Source of the DNA: an uncultured Saprospiraceae bacterium
GTDB taxonomy: Bacteria > Bacteroidota > Bacteroidia > Chitinophagales > Saprospiraceae
Assembly (NCBI GenBank): GCA_937951615.1
Contig: CALFBH010000118.1
Span: 1-58,782 of the forward strand
DNA length: 58,782 nt
Direction: 5' to 3'
Position 1 is the stretch's first letter. Each line of letters begins with the position of its first letter. Made by a program: the position numbers and the translations under genes. This document shows positions 1 to 8,045 of this stretch, piece after piece. The notes under the pieces were generated by a model. It was not told where the DNA came from, searched no databases, and worked only from the letters and a program-made list of their open reading frames with translations.

Positions 1-1
1 T

Positions 2-127
2 TCTCCACCAGAACCCTATTTGTTCAGAGATCAGAAAAGAGCTAAAATACTCCAGAAGATGAAAAAAAATATCGCAAAACTAAAAATTACTGACAGCGAA
101 CTGGGCTTGAATGTCAGTCATTTATAG
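2..127 (+). CDS. 3' end of an unidentified gene (partial)
   Basis: An open frame runs from the first bases of the window to a TAG at 125-127 and encodes the last 41 residues of a protein that begins outside the window. The tail is rich in lysine and arginine, contains the stretch KRAKILQKMKKNIAK and ends in NVSHL. I do not recognise the family. The frame stops 30 bases before the next gene. A short inverted repeat (ACTGACA at about 90-96, TGTCAGT at about 112-118) lies inside its last codons, next to a possible cassette junction. Confidence 0.45.
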   Translation, partial: SPPEPYLFRDQKRAKILQKMKKNIAKLKITDSELGLNVSHL

Positions 128-157
128 AACGTTAGTTGGAAGCAAAAAAAAGAAAAA

Positions 158-955
158 ATGCCCATTCTCCTAAATGACATCCTCAACCTCGAAGAAATTG
201 ATAATACCAAAATTCGGTTTAATCAATCTAATGGAATTATTGACCCTATAAAAATTTTTAAGGAAAATAAAGAAGAACTTTTACATTGGCAGTTTTGGAA
301 TTATGATAAAAGGTCTTTTTATGAAGGGCAAATTACTATTGGTTTTGTGAAGATAGAAAGTAATAAATGGTTGCTATTTGATATAAGTAGAGTCACCAAA
401 GATTTGAACAGATTTAAAGCTGTTGGATATGAATTTGAACCAATCGAAAAATATAAAAAATATTCGGGGCGAATAATTATCGAATTCAAAAACAATGCAA
501 CACAGCTAATCAGAAGAGCAAATACGGTACTTGGAAAATGCGAAGTTGTTCAAATATTAGAAGATACTTTCGATAATGATATTTTCCCAGGATATGAAAA
601 TGTAAATCTATCATGGAGTGACTTAAAAAGAGTTTTGAACAAAGGAGTTTGGAAAACCGCATTAGAAAATCAAAAAGGAGTTTACTTGATAATGGATAAA
701 AATAATGGTAAAATGTATGTTGGTTCTGCCTATGGAACAAAGATGCTGCATGGACGATGGACTCAATATGCAAAAAATGGGCATGGTGGAAATTCTGAAT
801 TAAAAAACTTAAATTTCGAGTATATAAAAGAAAATTTCCTTTATTCTATTCTTGATATTTATAAATCTACAATAGAAGATAAAGTGATTATAAAGAGAGA
901 GATTTGGTGGAAAAATACTCTTTTGAGCAAAAAGTTTGGGTATAACAAAAATTAA
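158..955 (+). CDS. GIY-YIG nuclease family protein
   Basis: This 265-residue protein has a C-terminal GIY-YIG fold. The sequence shows GVYLIMDKNNGKMYVGSA (about residues 173-190), the two short strands that define the family, then a conserved-looking arginine (GRW) and a helix ending in KREIWWKNTL. The first 160 residues are an unassigned N-terminal region, as in many stand-alone Bacteroidota GIY-YIG proteins of unknown role. GIY-YIG domains cut DNA with a metal-dependent active site; whether this one does is inference. The gene is AT-rich compared with the metabolic genes downstream and sits alone between possible cassette boundaries, which suggests recent acquisition. Start chosen at the ATG after an A-rich leader. 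Confidence 0.75.
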   Translation: MPILLNDILNLEEIDNTKIRFNQSNGIIDPIKIFKENKEELLHWQFWNYDKRSFYEGQITIGFVKIESNKWLLFDISRVTKDLNRFKAVGYEFEPIEKYKKYSGRIIIEFKNNATQLIRRANTVLGKCEVVQILEDTFDNDIFPGYENVNLSWSDLKRVLNKGVWKTALENQKGVYLIMDKNNGKMYVGSAYGTKMLHGRWTQYAKNGHGGNSELKNLNFEYIKENFLYSILDIYKSTIEDKVIIKREIWWKNTLLSKKFGYNKN

Positions 956-1154
956 AAGAAAACGCTTACTCAAAAAATTATTCTAAAAGAAAAAGTTTAC
1001 GTTCATGTTTTGGACAAAAAAAAAGAAAACGCTCGCTAAAAGATTCGAGCAAAAAAATATAATTTGCGTTTCCGTTTCGGGGCGTAAAAGAAAGGAGAGT
1101 TTGCTGAGAAAATGGAGGAAAAGAAAATTCGTTTCTTCATATCACTAAATAAAA
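956..1154 (+). other. AT-rich intergenic spacer with a short direct repeat
   Basis: This stretch carries no convincing gene. It contains two copies of AAAAGAAAACGCT (around 956 and 1021) and long A runs. A tiny frame before the kinase gene (M-E-E-K-K) stops within about 20 codons and is not called. Confidence 0.4.
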
Positions 1155-1796
1155 ATGAATATAAAACAAATAAAATATGAATTACAAAATCTCATTTCGG
1201 GAAAGAGCGGCGCAAGCTATGATGCGCTTATCCAAACAGTCGCCAGTCACCTTAGAAGAGGCAAGAGCACAAGTCCAATGGCTAAAGAAAAACACCAAAA
1301 CAAAGCACAAGAAACAGAGAAGTTGATTGCTTTTGCAAAATCAAATAATCTAATATTAGAGAATATTCCAGAGGAGCGTTTTATAGCAAGTGGTGCAGAG
1401 CAAAAAGTTTATATCACAGGAGAGAAATATGTCATCAAGTTAAATGATGCTATATATTACGCATCATGGGAAGATTACTTTTACAATCTACTTTTACATA
1501 ATTACTTTTTTGCTGATACGGCTTACCATCTGTTGGGTTTTCATTTGTCAGAAAGCACTTTTTATGCAGTAGTCCGACAGCCATATATTAAAGCAGACAG
1601 CATAACGAATTTGCAAGAAGTCAAAGATTTTATGGCTGCTAACGGATTTGAAAATAAAAGGCGAAACGATTACGAAAATGTAAATCTCGGATTAATTTTA
1701 GAAGACTTGCACGATGAAAACGTATTAACGGCTGACGGGATGCTCCATTTTATTGATACTGTTTTCTTCATTAAGCCAAATAAGTTTTGGGATTAG
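1155..1796 (+). CDS. Protein-kinase-like domain protein of the polyvalent-protein type
   Basis: This 213-residue protein resembles the Ser/Thr/Tyr kinase-like domain described in 'polyvalent proteins' of conjugative elements and phages. The visible landmarks are a glycine loop equivalent (IASGAEQKVY, about residues 76-85), a lysine strand (YVIKLND), a catalytic-loop-like LEDLHDENVL near residue 185, and FIDTVF in place of the DFG segment. The first 60 residues are basic and low in structure (SHLRRGKS). Such domains normally sit within much larger polyproteins; here it stands alone, so it may be a cassette-borne or excised module. The kinase fold is likely; activity and substrate are unknown. 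It lies between the GIY-YIG gene and an attC-like hairpin. Confidence 0.65.
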   Translation: MNIKQIKYELQNLISGKSGASYDALIQTVASHLRRGKSTSPMAKEKHQNKAQETEKLIAFAKSNNLILENIPEERFIASGAEQKVYITGEKYVIKLNDAIYYASWEDYFYNLLLHNYFFADTAYHLLGFHLSESTFYAVVRQPYIKADSITNLQEVKDFMAANGFENKRRNDYENVNLGLILEDLHDENVLTADGMLHFIDTVFFIKPNKFWD

Positions 1797-1830
1797 GACA
1801 GAAAAGAAAATCAAAAAAAGAAGGCGAAAA

Positions 1831-1896
1831 GGGAACATTGCATCTATGTCCATGCCGCATAAAAAATGCGGCACGGCATAGATGCGAGGACGTTCT
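1831..1896 (+). repeat. Imperfect hairpin resembling an integron attC site
   Basis: Nested complementary blocks are GAAC (1833-1836) with GTTC (1892-1895), GCATCTATG (1840-1848) with CATAGATGC (1877-1885), and TGCCGCAT (1853-1860) with ATGCGGCA (1866-1873). The outer and inner blocks are separated by unpaired spacers of unequal length, and the left arm has one extra base (TCCA against CGG). That layout (outer R box, unpaired spacer, inner L box, bulged base, short loop) is the layout of attC sites. The R' box GTTCTCG fits the usual GTTRRRY poorly. A plain terminator hairpin is the alternative, but no T run follows. Confidence 0.4.
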
Positions 1897-1915
1897 CGGC
1901 AAGCAAAAAGAAAAA

Positions 1916-2029
1916 ATGACGAAGCTACTTCTAATAGTCATAATTTTTTCAAATACGGGAATTCTTTTCTCTCAAAATAGAATTCAAGGGATTTATGAAT
2001 TAAGAATTGGTACAACAATAATCACCTAA
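1916..2029 (+). CDS. Truncated secreted peptide, probable cassette remnant
   Basis: A 37-codon frame starts at an ATG after an A-rich leader nearly identical to the leader of the GIY-YIG gene (AGC, A run, G, A run, ATG). It encodes a clear signal peptide (MTKLLLIVIIFSNTGILFSQ) followed by only 17 residues (NRIQGIYELRIGTT...), then TAA. The rest of the gene seems to be missing, and 16 bases later the conserved Nramp-like gene begins. I infer that this is the 5' stub of a secreted protein cut at the edge of an accessory insertion. A longer in-frame upstream extension to 1787 would run through the hairpin and is not favoured. Confidence 0.35.
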   Translation: MTKLLLIVIIFSNTGILFSQNRIQGIYELRIGTTIIT

Positions 2030-2045
2030 TACAGAAAACCATCTT

Positions 2046-3284
2046 ATGATTCTTTCAGAAAAACTAAAAAGAAGACTAAAGGATTTTGGACCCGCTTTTT
2101 TTATTATTGGGTACGTAGTTGGGACGGGAAGTGTTACGTCCATGGTCGTTTCTGGGGCTAAATTTGGTCTAAGCCTATCGTGGGCATTATTACTGTCTTG
2201 CTTTTTTACTTACTTTTTGCTGATCTCGATTAGCAAACTCACCATTGTCTCTGGCAATACTTTGATGTTTAATTTTAAAAAGACCTTTGGCAAACCTATC
2301 ACCCTATTTGTCATCACTGCCTTAGTCGTCTCCATTGTATCATCTGTGATAGGAGTGATGGGGGTAGTCGCTGAAGTCGCTATGGAATGGATATCAGTAA
2401 AAACTTCAATTTCCTTTTTGAATGGGCCGATTATTTCCAGCCTCTTTATCCTCTTATTGATTAGTTTGTTTTGGACGGGAAAGCATGAAAACTTCATTAA
2501 AGCGATGAGCATAATGGTAGGCTTTATGGCACTGGCGTTTATGATTACCAGTGTGATGGTTTTAAAGGAATCTGGAAAATCAATTATAGACTTTTTCCCT
2601 CAACTTCCACAGGGCGATAACACTGGACTTATCATTGCAGGAATAGTAGGCACGACCATGGCCGGAGTTTGTCTGGCTTCACGTAGTATCCTGGTCCAGG
2701 AAGAAGATTGGAAGGTAGGCGATTTGGAAAAAGATAAAAAAGATGCGATGTCCTCCATGGTGATGACGTTTTTAATAAGTTTAGCCATTATGATCAGTGC
2801 AACAGGGACATTATACTTCACCGGAGTACATGTTGATGATGCGACAGATTTGATGCATGCACTGGGTCCATGGGCTGGAGAATTTGCGCTGACTTTATTT
2901 ACCTTAGGAATTATTGCGGCAGGATTATCCTCTATCTTCCCGAATCTTTTATTGTTTCCGTGGTTGATCTCAGATTACACAGGTACGCCGCGTAATATGA
3001 AAAGACCATTATTCAAAGTCATCGCAGTATTGGTTGCTCTATCTGGATTAATTGTTCCGCTTCTAGGTGGAAAACCTATATGGATATTAATCGCATCACA
3101 GGCACTTAGTCCATTTGTCATGCCATTGATTACCTTATTCCTGATTATTCTTTTGAATAAGTCGGAGCTAATGAAAACGCATAAAGCAAATCTTGGCTTG
3201 AACATAGCATTAGGCGCGACTTTTATATTTAATTGCTTTATGCTATATATCGCAATAACTGGATTTATTGATTTTTTAATGTAG
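2046..3284 (+). CDS. Nramp-related membrane transporter
   Basis: This 412-residue protein has about 11 hydrophobic segments and the overall pattern of the Nramp (SLC11) family. The canonical TM1 metal motif DPGN is replaced by GTGS (GYVVGTGSVTSM, about residues 23-34). In TM6 the metal-binding MPH region reads TMAGVCLASRS, followed by ILVQEEDW. The residues that bind Mn2+/Fe2+ in canonical MntH are therefore absent. It begins a same-strand run with a mannose-6-phosphate-isomerase-like gene, an SDR and uxuA. It may supply a cation such as the Mn2+/Fe2+ used by UxuA, or it may carry a different substrate such as a sugar acid; the second option is inference from context only. Confidence 0.75.
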   Translation: MILSEKLKRRLKDFGPAFFIIGYVVGTGSVTSMVVSGAKFGLSLSWALLLSCFFTYFLLISISKLTIVSGNTLMFNFKKTFGKPITLFVITALVVSIVSSVIGVMGVVAEVAMEWISVKTSISFLNGPIISSLFILLLISLFWTGKHENFIKAMSIMVGFMALAFMITSVMVLKESGKSIIDFFPQLPQGDNTGLIIAGIVGTTMAGVCLASRSILVQEEDWKVGDLEKDKKDAMSSMVMTFLISLAIMISATGTLYFTGVHVDDATDLMHALGPWAGEFALTLFTLGIIAAGLSSIFPNLLLFPWLISDYTGTPRNMKRPLFKVIAVLVALSGLIVPLLGGKPIWILIASQALSPFVMPLITLFLIILLNKSELMKTHKANLGLNIALGATFIFNCFMLYIAITGFIDFLM

Positions 3285-3727
3285 CAACGGGGGAAGTCTT
3301 AATACAATAATTTAAGTTGCTATACACTTTTGAATTTGAATGACAATATCCCCCTTTGGAGGCAGGAGTGATTGGTTCTGATTTTCAGATGAAACTCTTA
3401 TTAAAGAAGGTATTTCGCTTTGCGAAATATGTCCCCTCTTGAGAGGGGAATAGAGGGGTGTGTTAGGCAGAAAAGGGTTGAACGAATTGTATGCTCAACT
3501 ATTTGTCGGTATTCCAGCCAACACACCCCTTTGGTTCCCCTCTCAAGAGGGGACGTAATCTCTTACGAGATTACCTTCGATGTAGATATATGCGATGCTT
3601 TACAACCAATTCCCCCTGCACCCCCGCTACCATAGCTATGGGTAGGGGATATTCAGCAAGTTTGAAAAAGAGTATAGCAACGTATAATAATTATAAACAC
3701 TTTACACATAATTTTTAATTACAAGAA
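3285..3727 (+). repeat. Intergenic region with a long inverted repeat
   Basis: There is no gene in this 443-base gap. A large inverted repeat has arms at 3431-3464 and 3520-3553; each arm contains the smaller palindrome CCCCTCTTGAGAGGGG and the word ACACACCCC. Just upstream, TATTTCGCTTTGCGAAATA (about 3412-3430) is a small hairpin of the TTTGC-type seen in many gaps of this window. Further down, CAATTCCCCCTGCACCCCC and CATAGCTATGG are other short repeat words. Apparent short ORFs here run through the repeat and are rejected. Confidence 0.7.
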
Positions 3728-4822
3728 ATGAGTAGTGGTCTAGAAAAATACGCCCACATCCCTCTAAAACAACTTTCTAATAGAGTTTGGAGAACTTATG
3801 AAGGAGGTGCATTAATTGATAACTGGAAAAATACTGACCCTCAAGTCGATGGAAGTATGCCTGAGGAATGGATCATGTCTACGGTTACTGCACGGGGCAT
3901 CAATAGACCTGAAGATGAAGGTTTGTCGCGTATAAAAACTGAAGATGGAGATTTAGTTCTAAAGGATTTGATTGACTCAAATCAAGAACTGTATTTGGGC
4001 GCAAGCCTCGCCCAAAAATACGGTACAACTGGTGTATTGATCAAAATGCTAGATTCCATAGAAAGACTAACCGTCCAGGTTCATCCAGACAAAAAATATG
4101 CGAAAACTGTTTTCAATTCGGAGTTTGGTAAAACAGAATCATGGTACGTTTTAAATACACGCGAAATAGAAGGGGAGAAGAGTGTTGTTTATATGGGCTT
4201 CAAAAAACACGTCACCAAAGAAATATGGAAGCAGCATTTTGACCATCAAAACATAGAAGGAATGCTGGATTGCTTACATAAAATAGAAGTGAAGCCGGGG
4301 GATGCGTTTATGATTTATGGAGGTGTCCCTCATGCCATAGGTGCGGGCTGCTTTTTAATGGAAGTTCAAGAGCCTACAGATTATACGATGCGTGTAGAAA
4401 GGACAACTCCCAAGGGATTGAAAATTGGTCCTCAATTGATTCATCAAGGTGTAGGAGAAGAAAAAATGCTGGAATGTTTCCATTATGACACCTATACGCT
4501 TGAAGAGGCACTGAAGAATTGGAAGATCATTCCTGAAGTTGTAGACCGCACAGATGAATTTACTTTTAGAACGCTGTTCAATGAAAAACATACGAATTGC
4601 TTTGGTCTTAACGAATTAATTTTAGACGGAAGTTATACTATATCAGGCAATGGCGTTTTCTATGCAGCTGTTATTTATTCGGGTGATGGATTCATGGGCT
4701 GCAATGGAAAAGAATATGAATATAGAAAGGGAGATGAAATATTTATTTCGGCAGCTATTTCAGCAATTACTTTCACCTCTAACAGCCCATCAAAAATATT
4801 ACTGTGTTATCCTCCAAGTTAG
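3728..4822 (+). CDS. Class I mannose-6-phosphate isomerase-like protein
   Basis: This 364-residue cupin-type enzyme matches the type I phosphomannose isomerase family, which interconverts mannose 6-phosphate and fructose 6-phosphate with a Zn2+ ion. The sequence shows the metal-site segment LTVQVHPDKKYAK (about residues 114-126), GDAFMIYGGVPHAIGAGC (about 195-212) with a second histidine, and EPTDYTMRVE (about 218-227). The length is typical of the short bacterial form. It lies between the Nramp-like transporter and the hexuronate SDR/uxuA pair, so its natural substrate may be another sugar phosphate or a free sugar of that pathway; this is inference. The start is the ATG after ACAAGAA, which fits the family N-terminus. 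Confidence 0.8.
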   Translation: MSSGLEKYAHIPLKQLSNRVWRTYEGGALIDNWKNTDPQVDGSMPEEWIMSTVTARGINRPEDEGLSRIKTEDGDLVLKDLIDSNQELYLGASLAQKYGTTGVLIKMLDSIERLTVQVHPDKKYAKTVFNSEFGKTESWYVLNTREIEGEKSVVYMGFKKHVTKEIWKQHFDHQNIEGMLDCLHKIEVKPGDAFMIYGGVPHAIGAGCFLMEVQEPTDYTMRVERTTPKGLKIGPQLIHQGVGEEKMLECFHYDTYTLEEALKNWKIIPEVVDRTDEFTFRTLFNEKHTNCFGLNELILDGSYTISGNGVFYAAVIYSGDGFMGCNGKEYEYRKGDEIFISAAISAITFTSNSPSKILLCYPPS

Positions 4823-4825
4823 GCT

Positions 4826-4945
4826 GGTGCTTGGACTCAACTAAACGCCATTTTCAATTTGGATAATTGGCTTATTGTCAATAGTTTTTTGTTCCGATGG
4901 CTATCGGGAGAATTTGACGTTTGGATTTGTATTTCCACTTATTGT
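4826..4945 (+). repeat. Dispersed ~110-bp direct repeat, copy 1
   Basis: This segment is largely the same as 8949-9052: GACTCAACTAAACGC, CTTATTGTCAATAGTTTTTT and GACGTTTGGATTTGTATT recur in order. Copy 1 carries an extra small hairpin (TTCCGATGGCTATCGGGA at about 4891-4908) that is absent from copy 2, so a second short element appears to have inserted into the first. The repeat argues that the SDR gene starts after it. Confidence 0.75.
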
Positions 4946-4957
4946 AAAAAAAAGAAC

Positions 4958-5770
4958 ATGAATTTATTCAATATAGAAAACAAAGTCATCCTAATAACCG
5001 GTGGCTGTGGCGTCTTAGGCGGTGGAATCGCAAAATACTTATTAGAAAATAATGCAACCGTAATCATACTACATTATAAAGAAATCCAGCTTAGAGATAC
5101 GATCAGAGACTTTAAAAAGATCAGTCAACATGTTGAAGGCTATGTTTGCAATGTTTTAGAGGAAAATAGCCTGGAAGTAGTCGCAAAAAAAATCATGGCT
5201 AAATACGGCAAAATAGACGCGCTTATCAACGCGGCGGGTGGAAACAAACCTGGCGCAACTATAGCCCCAGACCAATCCGTATTTGATGTAGATATTGAAC
5301 AATTCAAACAGGTCATTGATCTAAATCTATTTGGTAGTATTATTCCCTCACTGGTTTTTGGTAAAATCATGTCAAAGCATAAAAAAGGGGCGATTATTAA
5401 TATTTCCTCTATGGCGGCTGAAAGAGCGATAACGAGAGTCATGGGATATTCCGCTTCTAAAGCAGCCATAGATAATTTTACGAAATGGATGTCGGTCGAA
5501 CTCGCTCAAAAATATGGAGATGGCATGCGCGTAAATGCAATAGCGCCAGGTTTTTTTATTGGAAATCAAAACAGAGCTTTATTGACGAATGAAGATGGAA
5601 GCTATACAGATAGAGGTAAAACGATCATTAAAAATACACCCATGAATCGTTTTGGAAATGCAGATGAACTAAATGGTGCAGTTCATTATCTATGTACCGA
5701 TGCTTCAAAATTTGTAACAGGAATTGTTATCCCAATTGATGGCGGGTTTAGTGCTTTTAGTGGGGTTTAA
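4958..5770 (+). CDS. SDR oxidoreductase, probable D-fructuronate reductase (D-mannonate oxidoreductase)
   Basis: This 270-residue classical short-chain dehydrogenase/reductase shows the dinucleotide loop TGGCGVLGGG (residues 14-23), NAAGG (91-95) and the catalytic Ser151, Tyr164 and Lys168 (YSASK). It ends in VIPIDGGFSAFSGV. Its sequence style matches the SDR enzymes that reduce D-fructuronate to D-mannonate and stand in for UxuB next to uxuA, which is the next gene. An upstream in-frame extension to 4859 is rejected because it is translated from a dispersed repeat; ATG 4958 begins the conserved N-terminus MNLFNIENKVILITGG. The substrate is inferred from context and is fairly secure. Confidence 0.8.
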   Translation: MNLFNIENKVILITGGCGVLGGGIAKYLLENNATVIILHYKEIQLRDTIRDFKKISQHVEGYVCNVLEENSLEVVAKKIMAKYGKIDALINAAGGNKPGATIAPDQSVFDVDIEQFKQVIDLNLFGSIIPSLVFGKIMSKHKKGAIINISSMAAERAITRVMGYSASKAAIDNFTKWMSVELAQKYGDGMRVNAIAPGFFIGNQNRALLTNEDGSYTDRGKTIIKNTPMNRFGNADELNGAVHYLCTDASKFVTGIVIPIDGGFSAFSGV

Positions 5771-5784
5771 ATTGCTATTAAGTG

Positions 5785-5937
5785 GAAGTACAAGTTTAAG
5801 CGTAAGTTTAAGTTTAAATAAATAATTCGCTTTCAGCGAATTATGAAAAATTAAAGTGTCGCTTATTTAAGTCCAACCACTTAATCACCAATCACCAATC
5901 AACCAATCAACCAATCACCAATCAACCAATCACCAAT
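5785..5937 (+). repeat. Mosaic of short intergenic repeats
   Basis: The gap contains a GTTTAAGCGTAAGTTTAAG tract, then the hairpin AATTCGCTTTCAGCGAATT (about 5824-5842), then a tandem array of the words AATCACC and AATCAACC (about 5880-5937). The same three elements recur separately at 34460-34565 (GTTTAAG), in many gaps (small hairpins) and at 9059-9122 (CAATCACC). The array ends 14 bases before the uxuA start. Confidence 0.8.
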
Positions 5938-5950
5938 AAAAATAAAATTA

Positions 5951-7132
5951 ATGGAACAGACATGGCGTTGGTACGGTCCAAAAGATCCGGTATCCTTATT
6001 AGATATAAAACAAGCTGGCGCAACAGGCGTGGTAACGGCATTGCATCATATTCCAAACGGGCAAGTATGGACGGTGGAAGACATTAAGGAACGAAAAGCG
6101 ATTATAGAAAAATCTGGTTTGATTTGGAGTGTTGTTGAGAGTATTCCTGTACATGAAAATATTAAGACACGATCAGGGGATTTTCAATTATTTGTGGATA
6201 ATTACCAAACAAGCATTGAAAATTTGGCTAGCTGTGGTGTGACTACAATTTGCTATAATTTTATGCCTGTGTTAGATTGGACAAGAACCTCATTAAATTA
6301 TGAGCTTGAAGACGGGTCAAAAGCATTGCGTTTTGACTTTATGGCATTTGCTGCATTTGAACTTTTTATTTTAAAAAGACCTGGCGCAACTGCTTTATAT
6401 AGCGATGAAGAACAAAATGCCGCACAAACTTATTTCAATAACCTTAATGAAGCTGACATTAAACGATTAAGCAATAATATAATCGCAGGTTTGCCTGGTG
6501 CCGAAGAAGGATATACATTAAACCAGTTCCAAAATATTTTAAATACCTATGAAGATATAGACAGCACCCGATTAAAAGAAAACTTAATTGCCTTTTTAAA
6601 AGAAATTATACCTATAGCTGCAAAAAACAAGGTTTTAATGTGCATTCATCCAGACGATCCTCCAATGCCAATTTTAGGCTTGCCCAGAGTTGTCAGTACG
6701 GAAGAAGATTTTGCATATATTTTTGAACAAGTGCCGGACTACGCGAATGGAATAACTTTTTGTACAGGCTCTTTAGGTGTTCGGGAAGACAATGATTTGG
6801 TAAAAATATTTAAACGATTTGCCGATAGAGTTCATTTCTTACACTTAAGGAGTACACAGAGAAATGCCGAAGGAAGCTTTTACGAAGCCAATCACTTAGA
6901 AGGAGATGTTGATATGTTTAAGGTCGTGAATGAGGTGGTCAAAGAAGAGAAAAGACGTGTTTCAGTAGGAAGACGAGACAGTATAATCCCAATGAGACCA
7001 GACCACGGACATCAAATGCTGGACGACTTAAACAAAACGACTAATCCGGGATATTCCGGGATAGGACGTTTGAGAGGTTTAGCCGAAATTAGAGGCTTAG
7101 AATATGGAATATCAAGAAGTCTGGACTTATAG
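5951..7132 (+). CDS. uxuA: Mannonate dehydratase
   Basis: This 393-residue protein is a full-length UxuA, which dehydrates D-mannonate to 2-keto-3-deoxygluconate in hexuronate breakdown and needs Mn2+ or Fe2+. Recognisable segments are the N-terminal [30 protein letters not shown] (about 31-41), [12 protein letters not shown] (about 97-108), [17 protein letters not shown] (about 234-250), the metal-site region [16 protein letters not shown] and RPDHGHQ near residue 350. It is the last gene of the co-oriented Nramp/isomerase/SDR/uxuA set. A 2-keto-3-deoxygluconate kinase and aldolase, needed to finish the pathway, are not in the window. Confidence 0.95.
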   Translation: MEQTWRWYGPKDPVSLLDIKQAGATGVVTALHHIPNGQVWTVEDIKERKAIIEKSGLIWSVVESIPVHENIKTRSGDFQLFVDNYQTSIENLASCGVTTICYNFMPVLDWTRTSLNYELEDGSKALRFDFMAFAAFELFILKRPGATALYSDEEQNAAQTYFNNLNEADIKRLSNNIIAGLPGAEEGYTLNQFQNILNTYEDIDSTRLKENLIAFLKEIIPIAAKNKVLMCIHPDDPPMPILGLPRVVSTEEDFAYIFEQVPDYANGITFCTGSLGVREDNDLVKIFKRFADRVHFLHLRSTQRNAEGSFYEANHLEGDVDMFKVVNEVVKEEKRRVSVGRRDSIIPMRPDHGHQMLDDLNKTTNPGYSGIGRLRGLAEIRGLEYGISRSLDL

Positions 7133-7181
7133 CTGAAGTAAAAATTGCGGTAGCCTGCATGACGCAGAAATGTAGAAACTG

Positions 7182-7892
7182 TTATGGAGTAGGCGCCAAA
7201 AAAGCAATCAACTCCTCCAAATCCCAGGCATCTTCCAATTTGAAATCTCCAATACTTGTACGAATCAAAGCTGTCAGATGTGCGCCACTACCGACTGCCT
7301 GACCTAAGTCATGCGCCAAAGAACGGATATAAGTTCCCTTGCTACAGGTCACCCGAAAATCTACATCGGGCAGCGTAATATTGGTCAGAGTAAACTCATC
7401 TATACGAACCTGCCGAGATTTGATTTCTATTTTGATGCCTTGACGGGCTTTTTTATACAAAGGTTGTCCATCTACTTTAATTGCAGAAAACATCGGAGGA
7501 ATCTGGTCGATTTCTCCAGTAAATTGTTGTGTGTTTTCCTTTAATAAAGCTTCGGTAATATGCTCGGTAGGGTAGTGGACATCCGGTTCTGTTTCGGCAT
7601 CATAGGATGGCGTACTTGCGCCAAGCTGTAATGTGCCGGTATAAGTTTTATCCAGCCCTTGAAATTCGTGTAGCTTCTTGGTGGATTTTCCAGTGCAGAT
7701 AATCAGTAGTCCAGTCGCCATAGGATCTAGCGTGCCTGCATGACCGACTTTGATTTTCTTCACGCCTAATAAGTGTTTTAAGCGAAAGCGAATTTTATTG
7801 ACAACATCAAAAGAAGTCCAGTCTTTGGGTTTGTCGACCAACAGGGTTTCACCTGCCAGAAAGTCGAATTGTTCCAGCGTTTTTTTACTCAT
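7182..7892 (-). CDS. truB: tRNA pseudouridine(55) synthase
   Basis: This 236-residue protein makes pseudouridine at position 55 in the T-loop of tRNA. The N-terminal VDKPKDWTSFDVV and the catalytic block KVGHAGTLDPMATG (about residues 49-62; Asp56 the nucleophile) are typical, as is CSKGTYIRSLAHDLG (about 184-198). It ends about residue 236 without a PUA domain, as in short bacterial TruB. It stands alone between uxuA (convergent) and a lipoprotein gene; the gap to the latter is filled with a repeat element. Confidence 0.96.
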   Translation of the reverse strand: MSKKTLEQFDFLAGETLLVDKPKDWTSFDVVNKIRFRLKHLLGVKKIKVGHAGTLDPMATGLLIICTGKSTKKLHEFQGLDKTYTGTLQLGASTPSYDAETEPDVHYPTEHITEALLKENTQQFTGEIDQIPPMFSAIKVDGQPLYKKARQGIKIEIKSRQVRIDEFTLTNITLPDVDFRVTCSKGTYIRSLAHDLGQAVGSGAHLTALIRTSIGDFKLEDAWDLEELIAFLAPTP

Positions 7893-7904
7893 GGAAAAAT
7901 ATTA

Positions 7905-8040
7905 GGTCGATGGTCGACAGTTCATAGTCGATGGCTGAAAATTGTCTTCAAGCTATTTTAGGGTTCATTTTGCTTTGCAAAATGCGCATTAAACTCACAA
8001 AACGAGAATGTTGTAAAGCCCTCTCCATAGACTATCGACA
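7905..8040 (-). repeat. Inverted repeat of the TCGATAGTCC family
   Basis: The left arm reads GGTCGATGGTCGACAG and CATAGTCGATGG; the right arm reads CATAGACTATCGACAAC. Between them is the small hairpin CATTTTGCTTTGCAAAATG (about 7967-7985). Closely similar mosaics occur at 34293-34415 and 35500-35643. No coding potential is seen. Confidence 0.75.
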
Positions 8041-8045
8041 ACAGC

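Noticed and set aside
90-140. Hairpin ACTGACA/TGTCAGT considered as a first attC site
   Set aside because: Arms are only 7 bp, and the outer boxes match weakly; it lies in coding sequence. The junction after it is kept only as part of the cassette hypothesis.
1787-1915. Upstream extension of the truncated secreted peptide (Cys/Lys-rich)
   Set aside because: It runs through the attC-like hairpin and overlaps the kinase gene; the signal peptide begins at 1916.
3420-3718. Two short ORFs in the gap before the isomerase gene
   Set aside because: Both are encoded by the long inverted repeat and have no protein-like composition.
4859-4957. Upstream extension of the SDR gene
   Set aside because: The extension is translated from a dispersed repeat also found at 8949-9052, and the SDR N-terminus begins properly at 4958.
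5880-5937. Tandem CAATCACC words considered as a CRISPR array
   Set aside because: Units are 7-8 nt with no unique spacers, so it is a simple tandem array, not CRISPR.
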